Assembly (NCBI GenBank): GCA_030437565.1
Contig: CP129291.1
Location: 3,472,001 to 3,536,000, forward strand
Direction: 5' to 3'
DNA: 64,000 bases
Source: Terrilactibacillus sp. S3-3
GTDB taxonomy: Bacteria; Bacillota; Bacilli; Bacillales; Sporolactobacillaceae
The notes beneath the pieces were generated by a model that was given only the letters and a program-made list of their open reading frames with translations, made no database searches and was not told the origin of the DNA. Positions 18,656 to 30,501 of this stretch are shown here, in pieces (the stretch's first letter is position 1; the number at the start of each line of letters is the position of its first letter). The position numbers were made by a program, and so were the translations under genes.

Positions 18656-19735
18656 TTATTTTGCTGAGCGGGCTTTGGCCTTTTTAATCTGCTTGCTTCT
18701 TAATTGCCCGCAGGCCGCGTCAATATCCGTGCCGAACTCGCGGCGGATGCCGGCATTGATCCCGTTCTTTTTCAGCGTCTCAAGAAAGGCCGCCACCGTT
18801 TCTTTGTCGCTTCGCTGATATTGATCATGCTCATGAACCGGATTGTACGGAATCAGATTCACGTAAGCCAAGTGACGTATAGAAGCGAGCAACTTGGCCA
18901 GTTCCAGCGCTTCTTTTTTGTGATCATTGACACTTTTCAGCAGGATATACTCAAATGTGATCCGCCGGTTCGTTTTCTTCAAATAAAAATGAACAGCTTC
19001 CATCAGCTTTTCGATTGGATAGGCGCGATTAATTTTCATAATCCGGCTGCGCAGCTCGTTATTCGGCGCATGCAGCGATATTGCCAAGTTAATTTGCATG
19101 TCGACATCTGCAAATTGATAAATTTTCGGCACAAGGCCGCTGGTCGACACGGTGATGTGCCGCGCCCCGATCGCCAGCCCTTTTTGCGAATTAATGATAT
19201 ACAAAAAGTTCACAAGGTTATCAAAGTTGTCGAACGGTTCGCCGATACCCATGACAACAATATGCCCGACTCTCTCGCCTTTGCCTTCCTGATCAAGATG
19301 CCGTTGAACATTCATAATTTGTTCGACAATTTCGCCGCTCGACAGATCCCGATTTTTCTTCAGCAGACCGCTCGCGCAAAATGTACAGCCGATATTGCAG
19401 CCGACCTGTGTTGTTACGCAAACGGACAGGCCGTATTCATGCCTCATCAGCACGGTCTCAATCAAATTGCCATCCCGCAAACGGAACAAATATTTAATCG
19501 TTTGATCCGCCGAAACCTGGGCAATCGTCGTTTCTTCCATTGTGTGCAGCACAAAATTGTCCTCTAAGAGTTGAATGCTCTTTTTCGCAATATTGGTCAT
19601 TTCTGAGAAAGTGCCGACGCGCTTGACATACAGCCAGTCCCAGACCTGCGCGGCACGAAACTTCTTTTCTCCGTGCTCCAAAAACCATGTTGTCAATTGA
19701 TCTAATGTTAATCCGTAGATGGATGGCTTTTCCAT
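18656..19735 (-). CDS. rlmN: 23S rRNA (adenine(2503)-C(2))-methyltransferase RlmN
   Basis: Intact 359-residue radical-SAM enzyme that methylates A2503 of 23S rRNA and A37 of some tRNAs. The Fe-S cluster motif is [11 protein letters not shown] (CxxxCxxC). The second catalytic Cys lies in '[16 protein letters not shown]' near the C-terminus, and the first accessory region '[14 protein letters not shown]' is typical. One of the few long genes here without a frameshift. ATG at 19735 has GAGGG seven bases upstream. Monocistronic, next to a tRNA-Glu on the same strand. Confidence 0.96.
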   Translation of the reverse strand: MEKPSIYGLTLDQLTTWFLEHGEKKFRAAQVWDWLYVKRVGTFSEMTNIAKKSIQLLEDNFVLHTMEETTIAQVSADQTIKYLFRLRDGNLIETVLMRHEYGLSVCVTTQVGCNIGCTFCASGLLKKNRDLSSGEIVEQIMNVQRHLDQEGKGERVGHIVVMGIGEPFDNFDNLVNFLYIINSQKGLAIGARHITVSTSGLVPKIYQFADVDMQINLAISLHAPNNELRSRIMKINRAYPIEKLMEAVHFYLKKTNRRITFEYILLKSVNDHKKEALELAKLLASIRHLAYVNLIPYNPVHEHDQYQRSDKETVAAFLETLKKNGINAGIRREFGTDIDAACGQLRSKQIKKAKARSAK

Positions 19736-19822
19736 TCGTTACCCTCTTTAAAAAAAAAATTCAAGTTAATTCTATACTACTTAAAGTATGCCAATGTAGC
19801 AACTTGTTTATTGCATAAAAAA

Positions 19823-19845
19823 TCTCCCTTCCTTAAGAAGAGAGA
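19823..19845 (-). terminator. Rho-independent terminator after tRNA-Glu
   Basis: On the minus strand a 10-bp stem (TCTCTCTTCT with GGAAGGGAGA, two G-T pairs) and a three-base loop, followed by TTTTTT. About 55 bp after the tRNA 3' end. Confidence 0.8.
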
Positions 19846-19899
19846 CTTAAATGCGGATACCAGAAAAAGCCGAGCACCCAGATGCTGTATTAATTCTAA

Positions 19900-19971
19900 G
19901 AGGGTGTACGGGATTTGAACCCGTGATTACGGATTGAGAATCCGCAGGCTTGACCGCTTGCCCAACACCCT
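19900..19971 (-). tRNA. tRNA-Glu (anticodon CTC)
   Basis: Cloverleaf on the minus strand. Acceptor AGGGTGT pairs with ACACCCT, the D arm contains GCAAGCGGTCAAGCC, the anticodon stem GCGGA/TCCGT encloses TTCTCAA (anticodon CTC, reading GAG), and the T arm CGGGTTCAAATCCCG is canonical. CCA is not encoded. A dedicated CTC tRNA-Glu is uncommon in Bacillales, which mostly use TTC alone. A terminator follows. Confidence 0.88.
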
Positions 19972-19979
19972 ATAATAAT

Positions 19980-20337
19980 AAAAGTTTTTTTAAGAAATGA
20001 TGACTTTATGTCAACACCATCTCTTGCACGTCTCTCTCTCATTATACCACTAATCTTAGTTTTTCTCAAAAAAAGTTAATTTTAGTATATATTTTTCGGC
20101 TATGACAAGTTCAAAACACATATCGCCTGTGGTCTGACATAGCACCGGCAGCGGTTAAAGGAATTAAAAACCAATGATTAACGGCGCTTAGAAAAAAAGG
20201 GGAAGGACAAGTTTGTTGCGGCAAATGGTATCTTTTCTTTTCATTCGGTCATTTTTTAAGATGGTTCGGACTCCCCCATGTGCGTACTTAATCGTCATCT
20301 TATGCAACTGTGATGACAGCGTCATCTGGACCCAATT
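19980..20337. other. Intergenic region, nothing recognised
   Basis: Between the tRNA-Glu 5' side and the MFS stop. AT-rich next to the tRNA (where its promoter should lie), then mixed sequence without a plausible start and ribosome binding site. Confidence 0.4.
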
Positions 20338-21591
20338 CTAAACCGCCATATCCATATCTTTCGTTTCTTTCCAAAGCCAGGCCATCAAAATCAGAAATGC
20401 GGCTGATGAAAGCACCCCGAAGGTCATGACCGCTCCAAAGCCATATTGATTAGAGAGAAGGCCGATGATCACCGGCGTGAGCATCCCGCCAAAAAAATTG
20501 CCCGCATTGTAAGTCAGACCGTGGCCTGTCGAAACGCATACTTAAAGGAAAATGTTCCGCCGTATACGTGGCATTGATGCTCCAAACTCCCCCCGGCCCA
20601 AAGAAGCCAACGATCACCGCGCCAATATAAAGTAAAATATCATTATGCAGGAGAACAAATAACGGAGCGCCCAGCATGGAACCTAACGCAGAAATTGTTA
20701 TCGTCCATCTTCTCCCAATTCGGTCGGAAAAGTGTCCAAAAAGAATACTGCCGAAAACAGCCGACACGTTTAAGAGAATGGTAATCACGCTGACCATCGT
20801 GACGGTAAAATGATGCTCGATCCTTAAAAAAGTCGGATACCATGAGCAAACCGAGTAAAACAAAACAAGAAATCCGGCGTTCACTAAAACCGAGTGGATC
20901 GTATTCCAAGATTGCTTACCAATAAAAAGATTGACAAGAGGCACTCTCTCAATGCCGCGCTGTACGGATTGTTCTTTGACCCATTTTTTTTTTTGTTTCT
21001 TTTAGCGTGATCATCGTATAAATTCCTAAGAATAGGAGGAATGGCTGCAATAAAGAACATTTCCCGCCAGCTTCCTGAAGCATAAATGCCGACATAGAGA
21101 AGGCTGGCTAAAATGCCGCCGGCGGGGAAACCAATTTCCAACAGACCGGATGCAAAACCTCTTTTGTTTTTTGGAACCGTTTCCATAAGTAACGGCACGC
21201 CGACAGAATACATCGATCCCATCCCGAGACCAAATAAAAAGCGAATCGCATATAAAAATGTAAATGTTGGAGAAAATCCTGAGATAAATTGAAAGATCCC
21301 GTACCAAATCATCGATGTAATTAATGGAATTCTGCGTCCCCACTTATCGGCAACAACGCCGACAAGCGCTCCCCCTATCAGTCTGGCGAGAACAGTGATC
21401 GAGGTGACCGTTCCGAATATGGCGGCCGTGACGTTAAATTCCTTCATGATATCGACCGCAATGTATGTCAGCATTAAATAATCAAAGGCATCAAATATCC
21501 AGGCCAATGTGACAATTGCCAAAAGATTGCGCTGCTGGGCATTCATTTTCACTTTGCTTTTTTTCGTTTCGGTTTGAACTTGCAGATTCAT
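20338..21591 (-). CDS. MFS transporter, organic-acid type (AAHS/SHS-like)
   Basis: Twelve-helix permease of about 415 residues. 'IFDAFDYLMLTYIAVDIMKEF' in helix 1 and 'GALVGVVADKWGRRIPL' after helix 2 are typical of the aromatic-acid and sialate/lactate H+ symporter families. The central loop is broken at an A-run near 20982-20993, and the C-terminal half 'ILFGHFSDRIGRRWTITI' shows the repeated MFS motif. A further break near 20525. ATG at 21591 has GAGGAGG eight bases upstream. It follows the CaiB, acyl-CoA dehydrogenase and DUF3870 genes on the same strand, so it probably imports the acid whose CoA ester they process. Confidence 0.83.
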
Positions 21592-21864
21592 AGCAAAAAC
21601 CTCCTCGTTAACGAATATGAAGGACTTCCACGCTGACAAGCAGCGGAGAAAAGAAAACGACAAAGGAAAAAGCGACGGACGGCCGACTTACTTACTATAC
21701 AGACTGCTCTTCTTTTCAATTTTTTTTTAAATTGATCACCACCTCCCATTATTTTTTGCGTGTCAATATAACTTGTTTCATTTCAATTGCAAATGCCGGC
21801 TTCGCCAACCTCTGGCAATAAAACAGCATCACTATGGCTAATCCGGCAAGTGCCATATCGTGAA

Positions 21865-22175
21865 TTACTTCGTGAAAACCAATTCAAATTGCGTGTACAC
21901 GTCCTTTAAAGCCGCCTGAATCGCCTGATAGGCCTTTCCATGGTAAGATTGCCGGACCTGTTCAAGTAAACCCTCAATGCCGTCTTCCAGGCAGTAGCCG
22001 CGCATCAGCCGGCGAAGAAACCGCCGGCATGTTCGGTTGCAAGTGTGCAGTCGGCATCGATAACGACTCCGTATTTAACGTCAAGCTCTAAGGTGATGGT
22101 GAGGGAATCGTATACATTTCTCGCCGCCATTCCCTGCGGCAGTTTTGCATGCCCGGCAATTAAATAGGTGTTCAT
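21865..22175 (-). CDS. DUF3870 domain protein
   Basis: Small protein of about 103 residues, frameshifted near 22010. It starts 'MNTYLIAGHAKLPQGMAARNVY', continues 'LTITLELDVKYGVVIDADCTLATEH' and ends 'QVRQSYHGKAYQAIQAALKDV', the order seen in DUF3870 proteins. Two features of that family are kept: the D-A-D-C-T core and the 'YHG(K/S)' motif. GGAGGG precedes the ATG. Function unknown, but such proteins occur beside CoA-transferase and acyl-CoA dehydrogenase genes, as here, 22 bp after the dehydrogenase stop. Confidence 0.72.
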
Positions 22176-22197
22176 CTTATTCCCTCCGTTGTTCGCA

Positions 22198-23404
22198 TTA
22201 TGACAGGGAAACGGAATCAAACGGCCATGCCGGAAGCACCTGGCGAAGCGGTTTATCTTCTCTGTAGCCGAGAGCGTATTCGGCCTGCATAACGGTATGA
22301 ATCTCTCGCGTTCCTTCATAGATCATTGGCGCTCTGGAATTGCGCAGGAAGCGCTCAACCGGGTATTCATCCGAATAGCCGTATGCCCCGTGGATTTGGA
22401 CGGCATCATTGGCTGCCTCAAAAGCGGCATTGCATGATATCCACTTCGCAAGCGATGTTTCTCGCGTGTTCCGTTTCCCCTGGTTTTTCAGCCATCCTGC
22501 TTTGTATACGAGCAGTTTGAAAAATTTCCAGATTGGCGCTCATCTTCGCAATCATTTGCTGAACAAGTTGATGTTTGCCGATTTCTTTTCCAAATGTTTT
22601 TCGTTCATGACAATATTTAAGGCTCGCTTCCAGGCTCGCTTCGATCAAACCAACGGCACCCGCAGCGACCGTGAACCGGCCGCTATCCAGAGCGGACATG
22701 GCGATTTTAAAACCTTCCCCCTCTTCGCCGAGCACATTGGCCGTAGGAACTTTTACATCTGTTAAAAAAACTTCTCCTGTATTTCCCGCACGAATGCCCA
22801 ATTTTCCCTTGATTGCCTTTGATTCCACGCCTTCAAAGCTCCGCTCCACGATAAATGCTGTGATTCCCTTATGGCCCAGAGCAGGATCCGTTTTGGCAAA
22901 AATGAGAAAATGATCCGCTACGTCGCAAAGTGAAATCCATGTTTTTGACCCATTTAGAATGTAATGGTCTCCATCCCGGACAGCGGTTGTCTGCAGAGCG
23001 GCAACATCGGAACCGGCATTCGGTTCAGTCAGGCCAAAAGCTCCGATCTTCGTTCCCTGCGCCTGCGGGACTAAATATTTTTGCTTCTGCTCCTCCGTCC
23101 CCCACTGTAATAGAGTCATACTGTTCAGCCCTGTGTGAACGGAAACCGCTGTACGGTAGGCCGTATCGCCGCGCTCCAATTCCGCGCAAACGATGGCCAG
23201 CGTATTATAGTCCATACCTGCTCCGCCGTATTCTTCAGGAATGCAGACACCCATCAGCTGCAAATCCCCTAACTTCTTAAGAACGGACAAATCAAAATGA
23301 TGCTGCCGATCCCATTCGCCAATATTCGGGATAATTTCCTTATCGACAAATCTTCTTACCATTTTTTCCACGCTTACCTGCTCTTCTGTTAATTCAAAAT
23401 TCAT
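22198..23404 (-). CDS. Acyl-CoA dehydrogenase
   Basis: FAD enzyme of about 400 residues that oxidises an acyl-CoA to the 2-enoyl-CoA. N-terminal helical domain '[21 protein letters not shown]', middle beta domain '[20 protein letters not shown]' and '[11 protein letters not shown]' (FAD/substrate loops), and C-terminal domain with '[20 protein letters not shown]'. After a break near 22430 the end reads '[21 protein letters not shown]', containing the region where many family members carry the catalytic Glu (here likely the E of 'MIYEGTREI'). Start ATG at 23404 follows GGAGGG. Lies 14 bp after the CoA-transferase stop. Confidence 0.92.
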
Positions 23405-23418
23405 CGTCTTAATCCCTC

Positions 23419-24604
23419 CTAAATAATTCTATTCTTTTTAAATTTGATTATTTCTTCTGAACGATAGCCTAGTTCGAGCAAAATGGATTCCGTATGCTCA
23501 CCGTATAATGGCGGATGACGCTCATTGCCACCGGAGTCTTCGATAATTTTAATGGAGAGCCGACTAATTTAAGATTTTCTATCTTGGGATGCGCGATTTC
23601 CACCACCATCTCTCTTTCCTTTATTTGCGGATCATCAAACATTTCTGCAATCGTATTGATTGGCCCATTCGGAATACCGGCTCTGTCCAGCTGGTTTTTC
23701 CACTCATTTTTTGTCTTTGTTTTTAACAATTCTTCAATGATTGGAATCAGTTTGGATTTATTCCGCAGCCGGCCGTCATTATGCTTAAATTCTTCTCTCT
23801 CTGCCAGTTCCGGTCTCCCCAGTTCGGCTATGAATCTGCGAAACTGCTGGTCATTTCCTACGGCCACAACAAACTCCCCATCCTTCGCTGTAAAGACTTG
23901 ATAGGGGACAATATTGGGATGCCGGTTTCCTAGCCGCTTCGGATCGGCACCGCTGCACAAATAATTACTGGCAACGTTAACTAATGAAGAAATCTGACAG
24001 TCCATCAGCGAAATATCAATTTCTGCCCTTCACCGGTTCTGTCGCGGTGGTGTAAAGCGGATAAAATTCCAATACACGTGTACAATCCGGTAAGCACATC
24101 GGCAATCGCCACCCCTACTTTCATTGGGCTTCCCTCGGTTTCGCCGGTGATACTCATCAATCCGCTCATCGCCTGGATAATATAATCGTAGCCGGGCAGC
24201 CCCTTATACGGACCGGTTAAGCCAAAACCGGTGATCGAGGCCATAATGAGCTTGGGATTTGTCACTTTTAACTGTTCATAACCCAAGCCCATTTTTTCCA
24301 AGGTGCCGGTTTTAAAGTTTTCCACCACGACATCGCCGGCAGCGACAAGCTTGCGAAAAATCTCTTTTCCTTGTTCAGACTTTAAATTCAAGGTGATGCT
24401 TTGTTTGTTGCGGTTGGCCGACAAATAGTAAGCGCTTTCACCATTTGCATAAGGCGGACCCCACCCTCTCGTCTCATCACCTGATTCCGGGTGCTCAATC
24501 TTGATCACCTCTGCTCCTAAATCGCCAAGAATCATTGAACAGAATGGGCCCGCCAGTACGCGGGAGGTATCAATAATCCGAATTCCATCCAAAGCCCCTT
24601 TCAT
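23419..24604 (-). CDS. CaiB/BaiF type III CoA-transferase
   Basis: Family III CoA-transferase of about 395 residues that moves CoA between carboxylic acids through an aspartyl-CoA thioester. 'VLAGPFCSMILGDLGAEVIKIE', shortened as 'AGPFCSMILGDLGAEV', and 'YYLSANRNKQSITLNLK' are diagnostic. The catalytic Asp falls in 'IDISLMDCQ', right at the frameshift near 24005. The C-terminal 'NEWKNQLDRAGIPNGPINT' is typical. A second break near 23515. ATG at 24604 has AAGGG upstream. First gene of a four-gene set with the dehydrogenase, DUF3870 and an MFS. Together they look like import and activation of a short organic acid; the substrate is not known. Confidence 0.9.
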
Positions 24605-25031
24605 CACATCATCCCTTTCACACCATTGATGTACGCAAAAAAAGCCAGCAAAACAAACAATGCTTTGACACATTGACGTTTTACTGACTCTTATCCAAGG
24701 CTCATCTTCCGGCAAAAGAAGATCGAGTGAACAAAGTCAATCTTATAAAATTCAAGATACCTCAAGCCGTCATGCAGCAAGGTCATTTGCTGTCATCGGT
24801 TTGTTAAAGTAAGTATAAAGGAATCCATTTAATTTTGCAATATTTATTTTAATTTAAATTTTTATTTAAACTCACGATAAATCCCCAGAAAATTTTTTCG
24901 GCGCCTACGTGATGATAAAACCGATCCGAAGGCGCCGGCAGCGGCTTCTCAGCAATCTCCTGCTGCCGATAAAGGTTGATCATTGCCTTCAGGGCATCAT
25001 GCTTAAGCCCGGCAGCGGTTTCTCGCGCTTC
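24605..25031. other. Intergenic region with GC-rich hairpins
   Basis: Upstream of the CaiB operon and downstream of the DHA2 pump. A hairpin with CGGCGCC/GGCGCCG arms (24899-24938) and another with CGGCAG/CTGCCG arms lie near the pump stop and could end its transcript, though neither has a clean T-run. The AT-rich part (24830-24880) probably carries the CaiB promoter. Confidence 0.4.
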
Positions 25032-26504
25032 TTAAACCGTCCTGCCCCGGGTTCTCCGCCTTGATTGAACAAGACGAATGCTCGTCAAAACCGCGCAAAG
25101 CAAGCAAATGCCGGCAGATGCCAGAAAAACAATATGCATGCCGTGAAAAAAAAAATGTCGGGCCGTCCCGGTATCAAGCCCGTCACACGATACCCCGCCT
25201 TCCGACTCATGCATGAAAACAGCAATGTTGTGGCAAAAGTGATCCCGCCGACCATGCCCAAATTTCTGACCAGGGAATTGACGCTGCCCGCACTGCCTAA
25301 CTGACTCTTCGGCACCGTAGACATCACGAGTGAATTATTCGGTGAATTAAATAGACCGCTTCCGATGCCAAGCAAGGCGATCAACACGCCGACATAAATG
25401 ATCGAACTCCGCTCGGAAAGGAACCCTAATCCGATCTGTGCCATGACCAAAACAACCAATCCAAAAAAAGTCAGTATTTCCGAACCAATTTTATCGGACA
25501 GTGCACCGCTGAGCGGGGCAAAGATCGATCGCCATCATGATCGGAAAAAGCATCAGCAAAAAGCCTGATTCACCAGCGGTCAGCCGCAAAATGTCCTGTG
25601 TGTAAAAAGGAGCAATGATGTTGAAGCAAAAGTTGGATACAAAAACAAGAAATCCGCAAATAATGCTGATCGAGAACAAATCATTTTGAAACAAGTTTAA
25701 CTGCAGCATCGGATTTTTTTTATGCCATTCAACCCAAAAAAAAACAAGCAATAAGATAATGGAAAGCACCATGGCAATCAGAATCCGCCGGTCCTCAAAG
25801 CCGAGCTTCTGCCCCAGCAGCGCCCCGGCAAATAATAAAACAATGAATACCCCGAAAATCAAAGTCCCGCTCATGTCCAGCCGGCCCTTCGTTTTATGTA
25901 TATCCTTTGGAAGCATCCGCCAGCCCAAGAGGATCACGATCATCCCGATCGGCACATTCACCCAAAAAATGTACTCCCAGCTAAAGGCCGAGACAATAAA
26001 TCCGCCGAGTCCCGGACCGGTGATGCTGCCCAGCGAAACAAAAGTCCCGATCAAACCGAGCGCATGGCCGCGTTCCGTCCTTGGAAAAATATCCGTGGCA
26101 ATACCCAGATTATTGGCCATTGTCATTGACGCGCCGACGGCTTGAATAACGCGCGCGGCCAGCAAAAAGGAGAGTGTCGAGCTAAGACCGCACAGTGCTG
26201 ATCCGATAATAAACAGGATCGTCCCGCAGCGAAACACAAGAATCTTGCCAAACATATCTCCCAGCCGGCCGAAAAAAAGAATACAGACACAGATTGTCAT
26301 TAAATAAATTGTGACAATCCATTGGGTACTGGAAACAGGCAAATTCAAGTCATGTGAAATGCCCGGCAGTGCGACATTCACAATACTCGCATCCAGCGTC
26401 GACATAAACGTAAATAAATTCAAGATAACCAGTATAAACCAGCGATTTTTCTGTACATATGCATCTTCTTGATAAGATGTTATTTGCGGCGGCTCAGATG
26501 CCAT
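25032..26504 (-). CDS. MFS DHA2 multidrug efflux pump (EmrB/QacA type)
   Basis: Fourteen-helix drug/H+ antiporter of about 490 residues. Visible are 'LNLFTFMSTLDASIVNVALPG' (motif D1), 'TQWIVTIYLMTICVCILFFGRL' with 'GRLGDMFGK' (motif A) and 'GPGLGGFIVS' (motif C of antiporters). Breaks near 25495 and at an A-run near 25145. ATG at 26504 is preceded by AAGGTGTAAGG. The C-terminus is basic (QSRRRTRGRTV). Substrate unknown. It stands alone; no regulator is adjacent. Confidence 0.88.
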
Positions 26505-26891
26505 CCTTACACCTTCTTTTAGAGTATCAGTCTTCCTTCTGCAGAAATCACGCAATCACACAGGTTTTCATCTGTGCTGCACCTTTCCCGCGGTAAAGTG
26601 AGACAGATGCCGGCAGATTAATAGCTTTGAACATTGCAAATGACTTGAAGCTTAAGACCGGCTCAGTATAAATTTTTTTTCAGGGCCGATTTAGCTCGGG
26701 GCGGATCGCGCAGGCTGCGAATGCATTTACTGATTATAATAGACGATATCCATAGAATTAACATCGAAATGGCTTGCCCACCTAGTCGCCGGCACTTTTC
26801 CGATATCGTTCTGAATCTGAATTTACCAGCCCAAGCTTGACGATGCGATCGACCTGCGATTCGAAGCCAATCGCCCAATCCAACCCATCAT
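26505..26891. other. Intergenic DNA with a degenerate coding remnant
   Basis: The minus strand between 26725 and 26890 encodes, with one frame change, 'WAIGFESQVDRIVKLGLVN' and 'GKVPATRWASHFDVNSM'. It looks like the end of a real protein (possibly a substrate-binding protein tail), but too little is left to name. No start or ribosome binding site. Confidence 0.35.
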
Positions 26892-28749
26892 TCACGATGT
26901 TCGATCCGAGCCGGAAAATTGATCAAAGTACATGTCATGATACAGACCGTTCTTCCGCAGCAGCTCTTGGTGGCTGCCTTGTTCGGCTATTTCGCCGCCT
27001 TCAATAACCAGGATTTTATCCGCCTGGCGGATGGTGGACAGCCGGTGGGCAATAATAAAGCTTGTTCTGCCCTTCATCAATGTCTGCATCACTTTTTGAA
27101 TGCGCATTTCCGTTTGTGTGTCCACATTGCTTGTCGCTTCGTCCATGATCAGAATGGAAGGATCAGTCAGAATCGCCCTGGCAATGGTCAGCAATTGTTT
27201 TTGCCCCTCGCTGAGCTCTTTGCCGTCCCCGTGCAGCATCGTGTCGTATCCCTTCGGCAATTTCTGAATGAAGTCATCGGCACCGGCCATTTTTGCCGCC
27301 CGGATCACGTCCTCTTTCGCTGCGTCAAGTTTGCCGTAGCGCAGATTTTCCAAAATAGTCCCTTGAAAGAGATAGGTGTCCTGCAAAACGATCCCGAAAA
27401 CCTTGCGTAATTCGGAACGCCGGTAGTGGCGGATGTCCACGCCGTCAATGCGGATGCTGCCCTCAGTTGGATCATAAAACCGGGTGATCAGGCTGGCAAT
27501 CGTCGTTTTTCCGGCGCCCGTCGGCCCGACAAGCGCGATCACTTCACCGGGATTGACGTGAAAACTGACGTGTTTTAAAATATCATGATTGGCCTCGTAA
27601 CTAAAGGACACATCAACAAAGTCCACTTCGCCCCGGAAATTTTTTATTTCTTTTGCCCCGGCGACATCGGCCGTTTCCTCTTTTTCATCAAGAATTTCGA
27701 AAACCCGCTCCGCACCGGCCACCGCTGATTGCAAAGTGTTGAAAATACTGGCGACATCATTCAAAGGCCGGGAAAACTGTCTGGAATAAGTGAGAAAACT
27801 GGCGATCATCCCGACCGAGATCATCCCTTTCACGGCAAGGAAACCGCCTACACTGGCAACCGCCGTAAACCCGAGGTTGTTAATGACGTTCATCATCGGC
27901 ATCAGAAAACCGGACCAAACCTGGGCTTTCGAACCAACATCTGTGAGCCGGCGGTTGATGGCTGTAAACTGGTCAATTTCCTCCTGCTCATGGCTGAAAG
28001 CCTTTACCACTTTGAGACCGGAGATTGTTCTTCAATATGGCCATTCAGGGTACCCAGTTCATTTTGCTGCCGGGTAAACTGTTTGGCCGTTCGCTTGGCG
28101 ATGACCCGCGTTAAAATAATCACCAAAGGAACCGTGATCATGCTTGCCAATGTCAATTCGGGGCTGATCCAGATCATCAGGATAAAAGAACCGACGATGG
28201 TGATCACATCGTTCATCAATTCAACCGTTGACTGGGAAATCGTGACATCGACATTCTCGATATCATTGGTCAGCCGGCTCATGATTTCGCCATGTGTGTT
28301 CCGGTCAAAAAAGGCAATCGGCAATCTCTGAAGTTTATCAAACAAATTCGTCCGTAAATTCATCACGATTCTCTGCCCGGCACCCGCCATGATCCATCCT
28401 TGAAGAAAAGTCAGCATACCGTCCGTGAAATAAGAAATACCCAAAACAATCAGCATTTTTATCAGCAGCGGAAAATCGACCATGTTTTTTTTCTTCAGCC
28501 CGATTTCATTGACTGCCAGGCCAATAAATAAGGAATAAGCAGGGTCACCAGACAATCGACAACAATCAGGGCAAAGACCAAAATCAGGGTCTTTTTCTCT
28601 TTGGCAAAGTAGCCCCAGAGTCTGCGCAAGGTCCTCCTCATATTTTTCGGCTTTTCGATCGGCGCAAAGCGGTCGGCCCCGCGCCTTTTCCCGCCTTTTC
28701 TCCGGATCATCTGCCGCGGATCAGGCGTCGTTTGACGATGTTCAGGCAT
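26892..28749 (-). CDS. ABC exporter half-transporter, canonical NBD (YheH/LmrD-like partner)
   Basis: About 620 residues: a cytoplasmic N-terminal extension of about 50 basic residues, six membrane helices, then the ATPase. The nucleotide-binding domain has Walker A GPTGAGKTT, signature 'LSEGQKQLL' (Gly-Gly changed to Glu-Gly), Walker B with catalytic Glu 'ILIMDEATSNVD' and H-loop 'IIAHRLSTI'. Breaks near 28500 and 28010. ATG at 28749 has GGAGG upstream and overlaps the preceding exporter gene by 8 bp, so the two are co-translated as a heterodimer. Exports lipids, drugs or peptides; cargo unknown. Confidence 0.88.
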
Positions 28750-30501
28750 TCGGGTCCGCCTCCTTCCCGATTTGCGACGCATAGATCTCACGATAGACCG
28801 CCGATCGGTTTAACAAATCAGCGTGTGTTCCTACATCCGCGATTTTCCCATCAGCCATGACGACGATTTTATCGGCCTCCATGACTGCGGTAATACTGTG
28901 GGCGATGATCAGACAGGTCATTTGGCTTGAAAAGATTTTCAATGCCTCTTTGATTTTCCGGTCTGTTTTACCATCAACCGCGCTTGTCGCGTCATCTAGA
29001 ATCAAGATTTCCGGTTTTCTGATCAATCAAGCTCTGGCGATCGCTATCCTCTGCTTCTGTCCGCCGGAGAAATTGACCCCGCCCTGGCCAATGATCGCGT
29101 CATAGCCGTTCGGCGTCTTGCGGATAAAATCATCCGCCTGAGCGACTTTGGCCGCTTCTACCATTTCCTTGCCAGCGGCCTCTTTATTTCCCCACAAAAT
29201 ATTTTCTTTGATGGTGCCGCTGAACAGCAGCGTTTTTTGCGGTACAATGGCGATTCGCCTTCTGAGTTCGTCTTCGTGATACTCTTTGACGTTACGTTCA
29301 TCAATCAAGACTTCCCCTTCATCCGGATCGTAAAAACGCGGAATCAAGTTGATCAGCGTTGTCTTTCCAGAGCCGATCGGGCCAATGATCCCGACGGTTT
29401 CTCCAGGCCGGATATCCAGATTGACAGATTTTAGCGCCGGTGCCGCCTTTTCGCCGCTTTTATGATAGGAAAACGAAACGTCCTGAAAAGTCACATGCCC
29501 CTTCATGGTCATCCCCTTGTTTCTTTCAAGGGGCAATGTTTTTTCAGAAAAAAAAAGCATGCTGCTTTTTTCTTTCATGACGTCGCCGATCCGTTCAGCT
29601 GAAGCCTTGGCCCGTACAAGCATGTTGAAAGCGTTGTTGACAATCATCAGCGCAAACAGGATTTGCATCATGTAGTTGGTAAAGGCAATGATCGAGCCCA
29701 CCTGCATGTTTCCTTTGCTGACGCCGACGCCGCCGAACCACAGCACGGCCACGATACCGGCATTGAGAGTCAGGCCCGTCATCGGTCCGAAAAAACTAGT
29801 CACCTTGGCCGCCGCAGTGGACAATCCGCTTAAGTTTTCATTGTTCCTATGAAAGCGCTCTTGCTCGAAAGCAAAGCGATTGAAGACTTTGACGACACGT
29901 ATCCCCGAGAGATACTCTTGCATCGACATATTCACTCGATCCAATGCCGCCTGCACTTTTCTAAAATAGGGATAGCTGATCCGCATGTTCATCACAATGA
30001 TCAGCGCAATGATCGGGATGATCGCCACCATAATGGAAAGCCGGGGGTTTAAATGGACGGCAACAATGATGCTGCCGATACCGACGAGCGGCGCCTTCAG
30101 CATCATTCGCATCATCCCGTTCGCAAACGTCTGCAGTCGGGTGACATCATTAGTAAGTCTGGTAATCAAGGAAGCGTTACCGAAACGATCGATATTATCA
30201 AAAGAAAAACCCTGGATTTTTTTATACAAATCAAGCCGCAGATCCATCGCGAAGTTTTGCGAAACAGAAACCGACAGCACATTTCGCACGCAGGCGCCTG
30301 CCGCACCAATAAACGTGACCAGAAGCATCAGCGCACCGTATTTCTCAATCAAAGGAATATCGGCGTGCGCCACGGCCTTATCAATAATCTTCGACATGAT
30401 CGTCGGTTCAAGCAAATCAGCCATCGCTTCCACTGAGAGAAATATGACCGCCACCACAAAGCCCTTCCAATATTTTTTCCAGTACTTTCTGAGATAGCCC
30501 A
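28742..30501 (-). CDS. ABC exporter half-transporter, degenerate NBD (YheI/LmrC-like partner)
   Basis: About 586 residues. Six-helix transmembrane domain (start MGYLRKYWKKYWKG) and an ATPase with Walker A GPIGSGKTT, signature 'FSGGQKQR' and Walker B 'ILILDDATSAVD'. The catalytic Glu is replaced by Asp, and the H-loop reads 'IIAHSITAV'. Such a degenerate site paired with a canonical one is the hallmark of heterodimeric exporters like BmrC/BmrD and TM287/288. One frameshift near 29027. ATG at 30501 follows AAAGGTG. Transcribed first; overlaps the partner gene. Confidence 0.9.

Noticed and set aside
18704..19567. 287-codon open frame on the plus strand opposite rlmN
   Set aside because: Antisense shadow of the intact RlmN gene; composition is what reversed GC-rich coding DNA gives.
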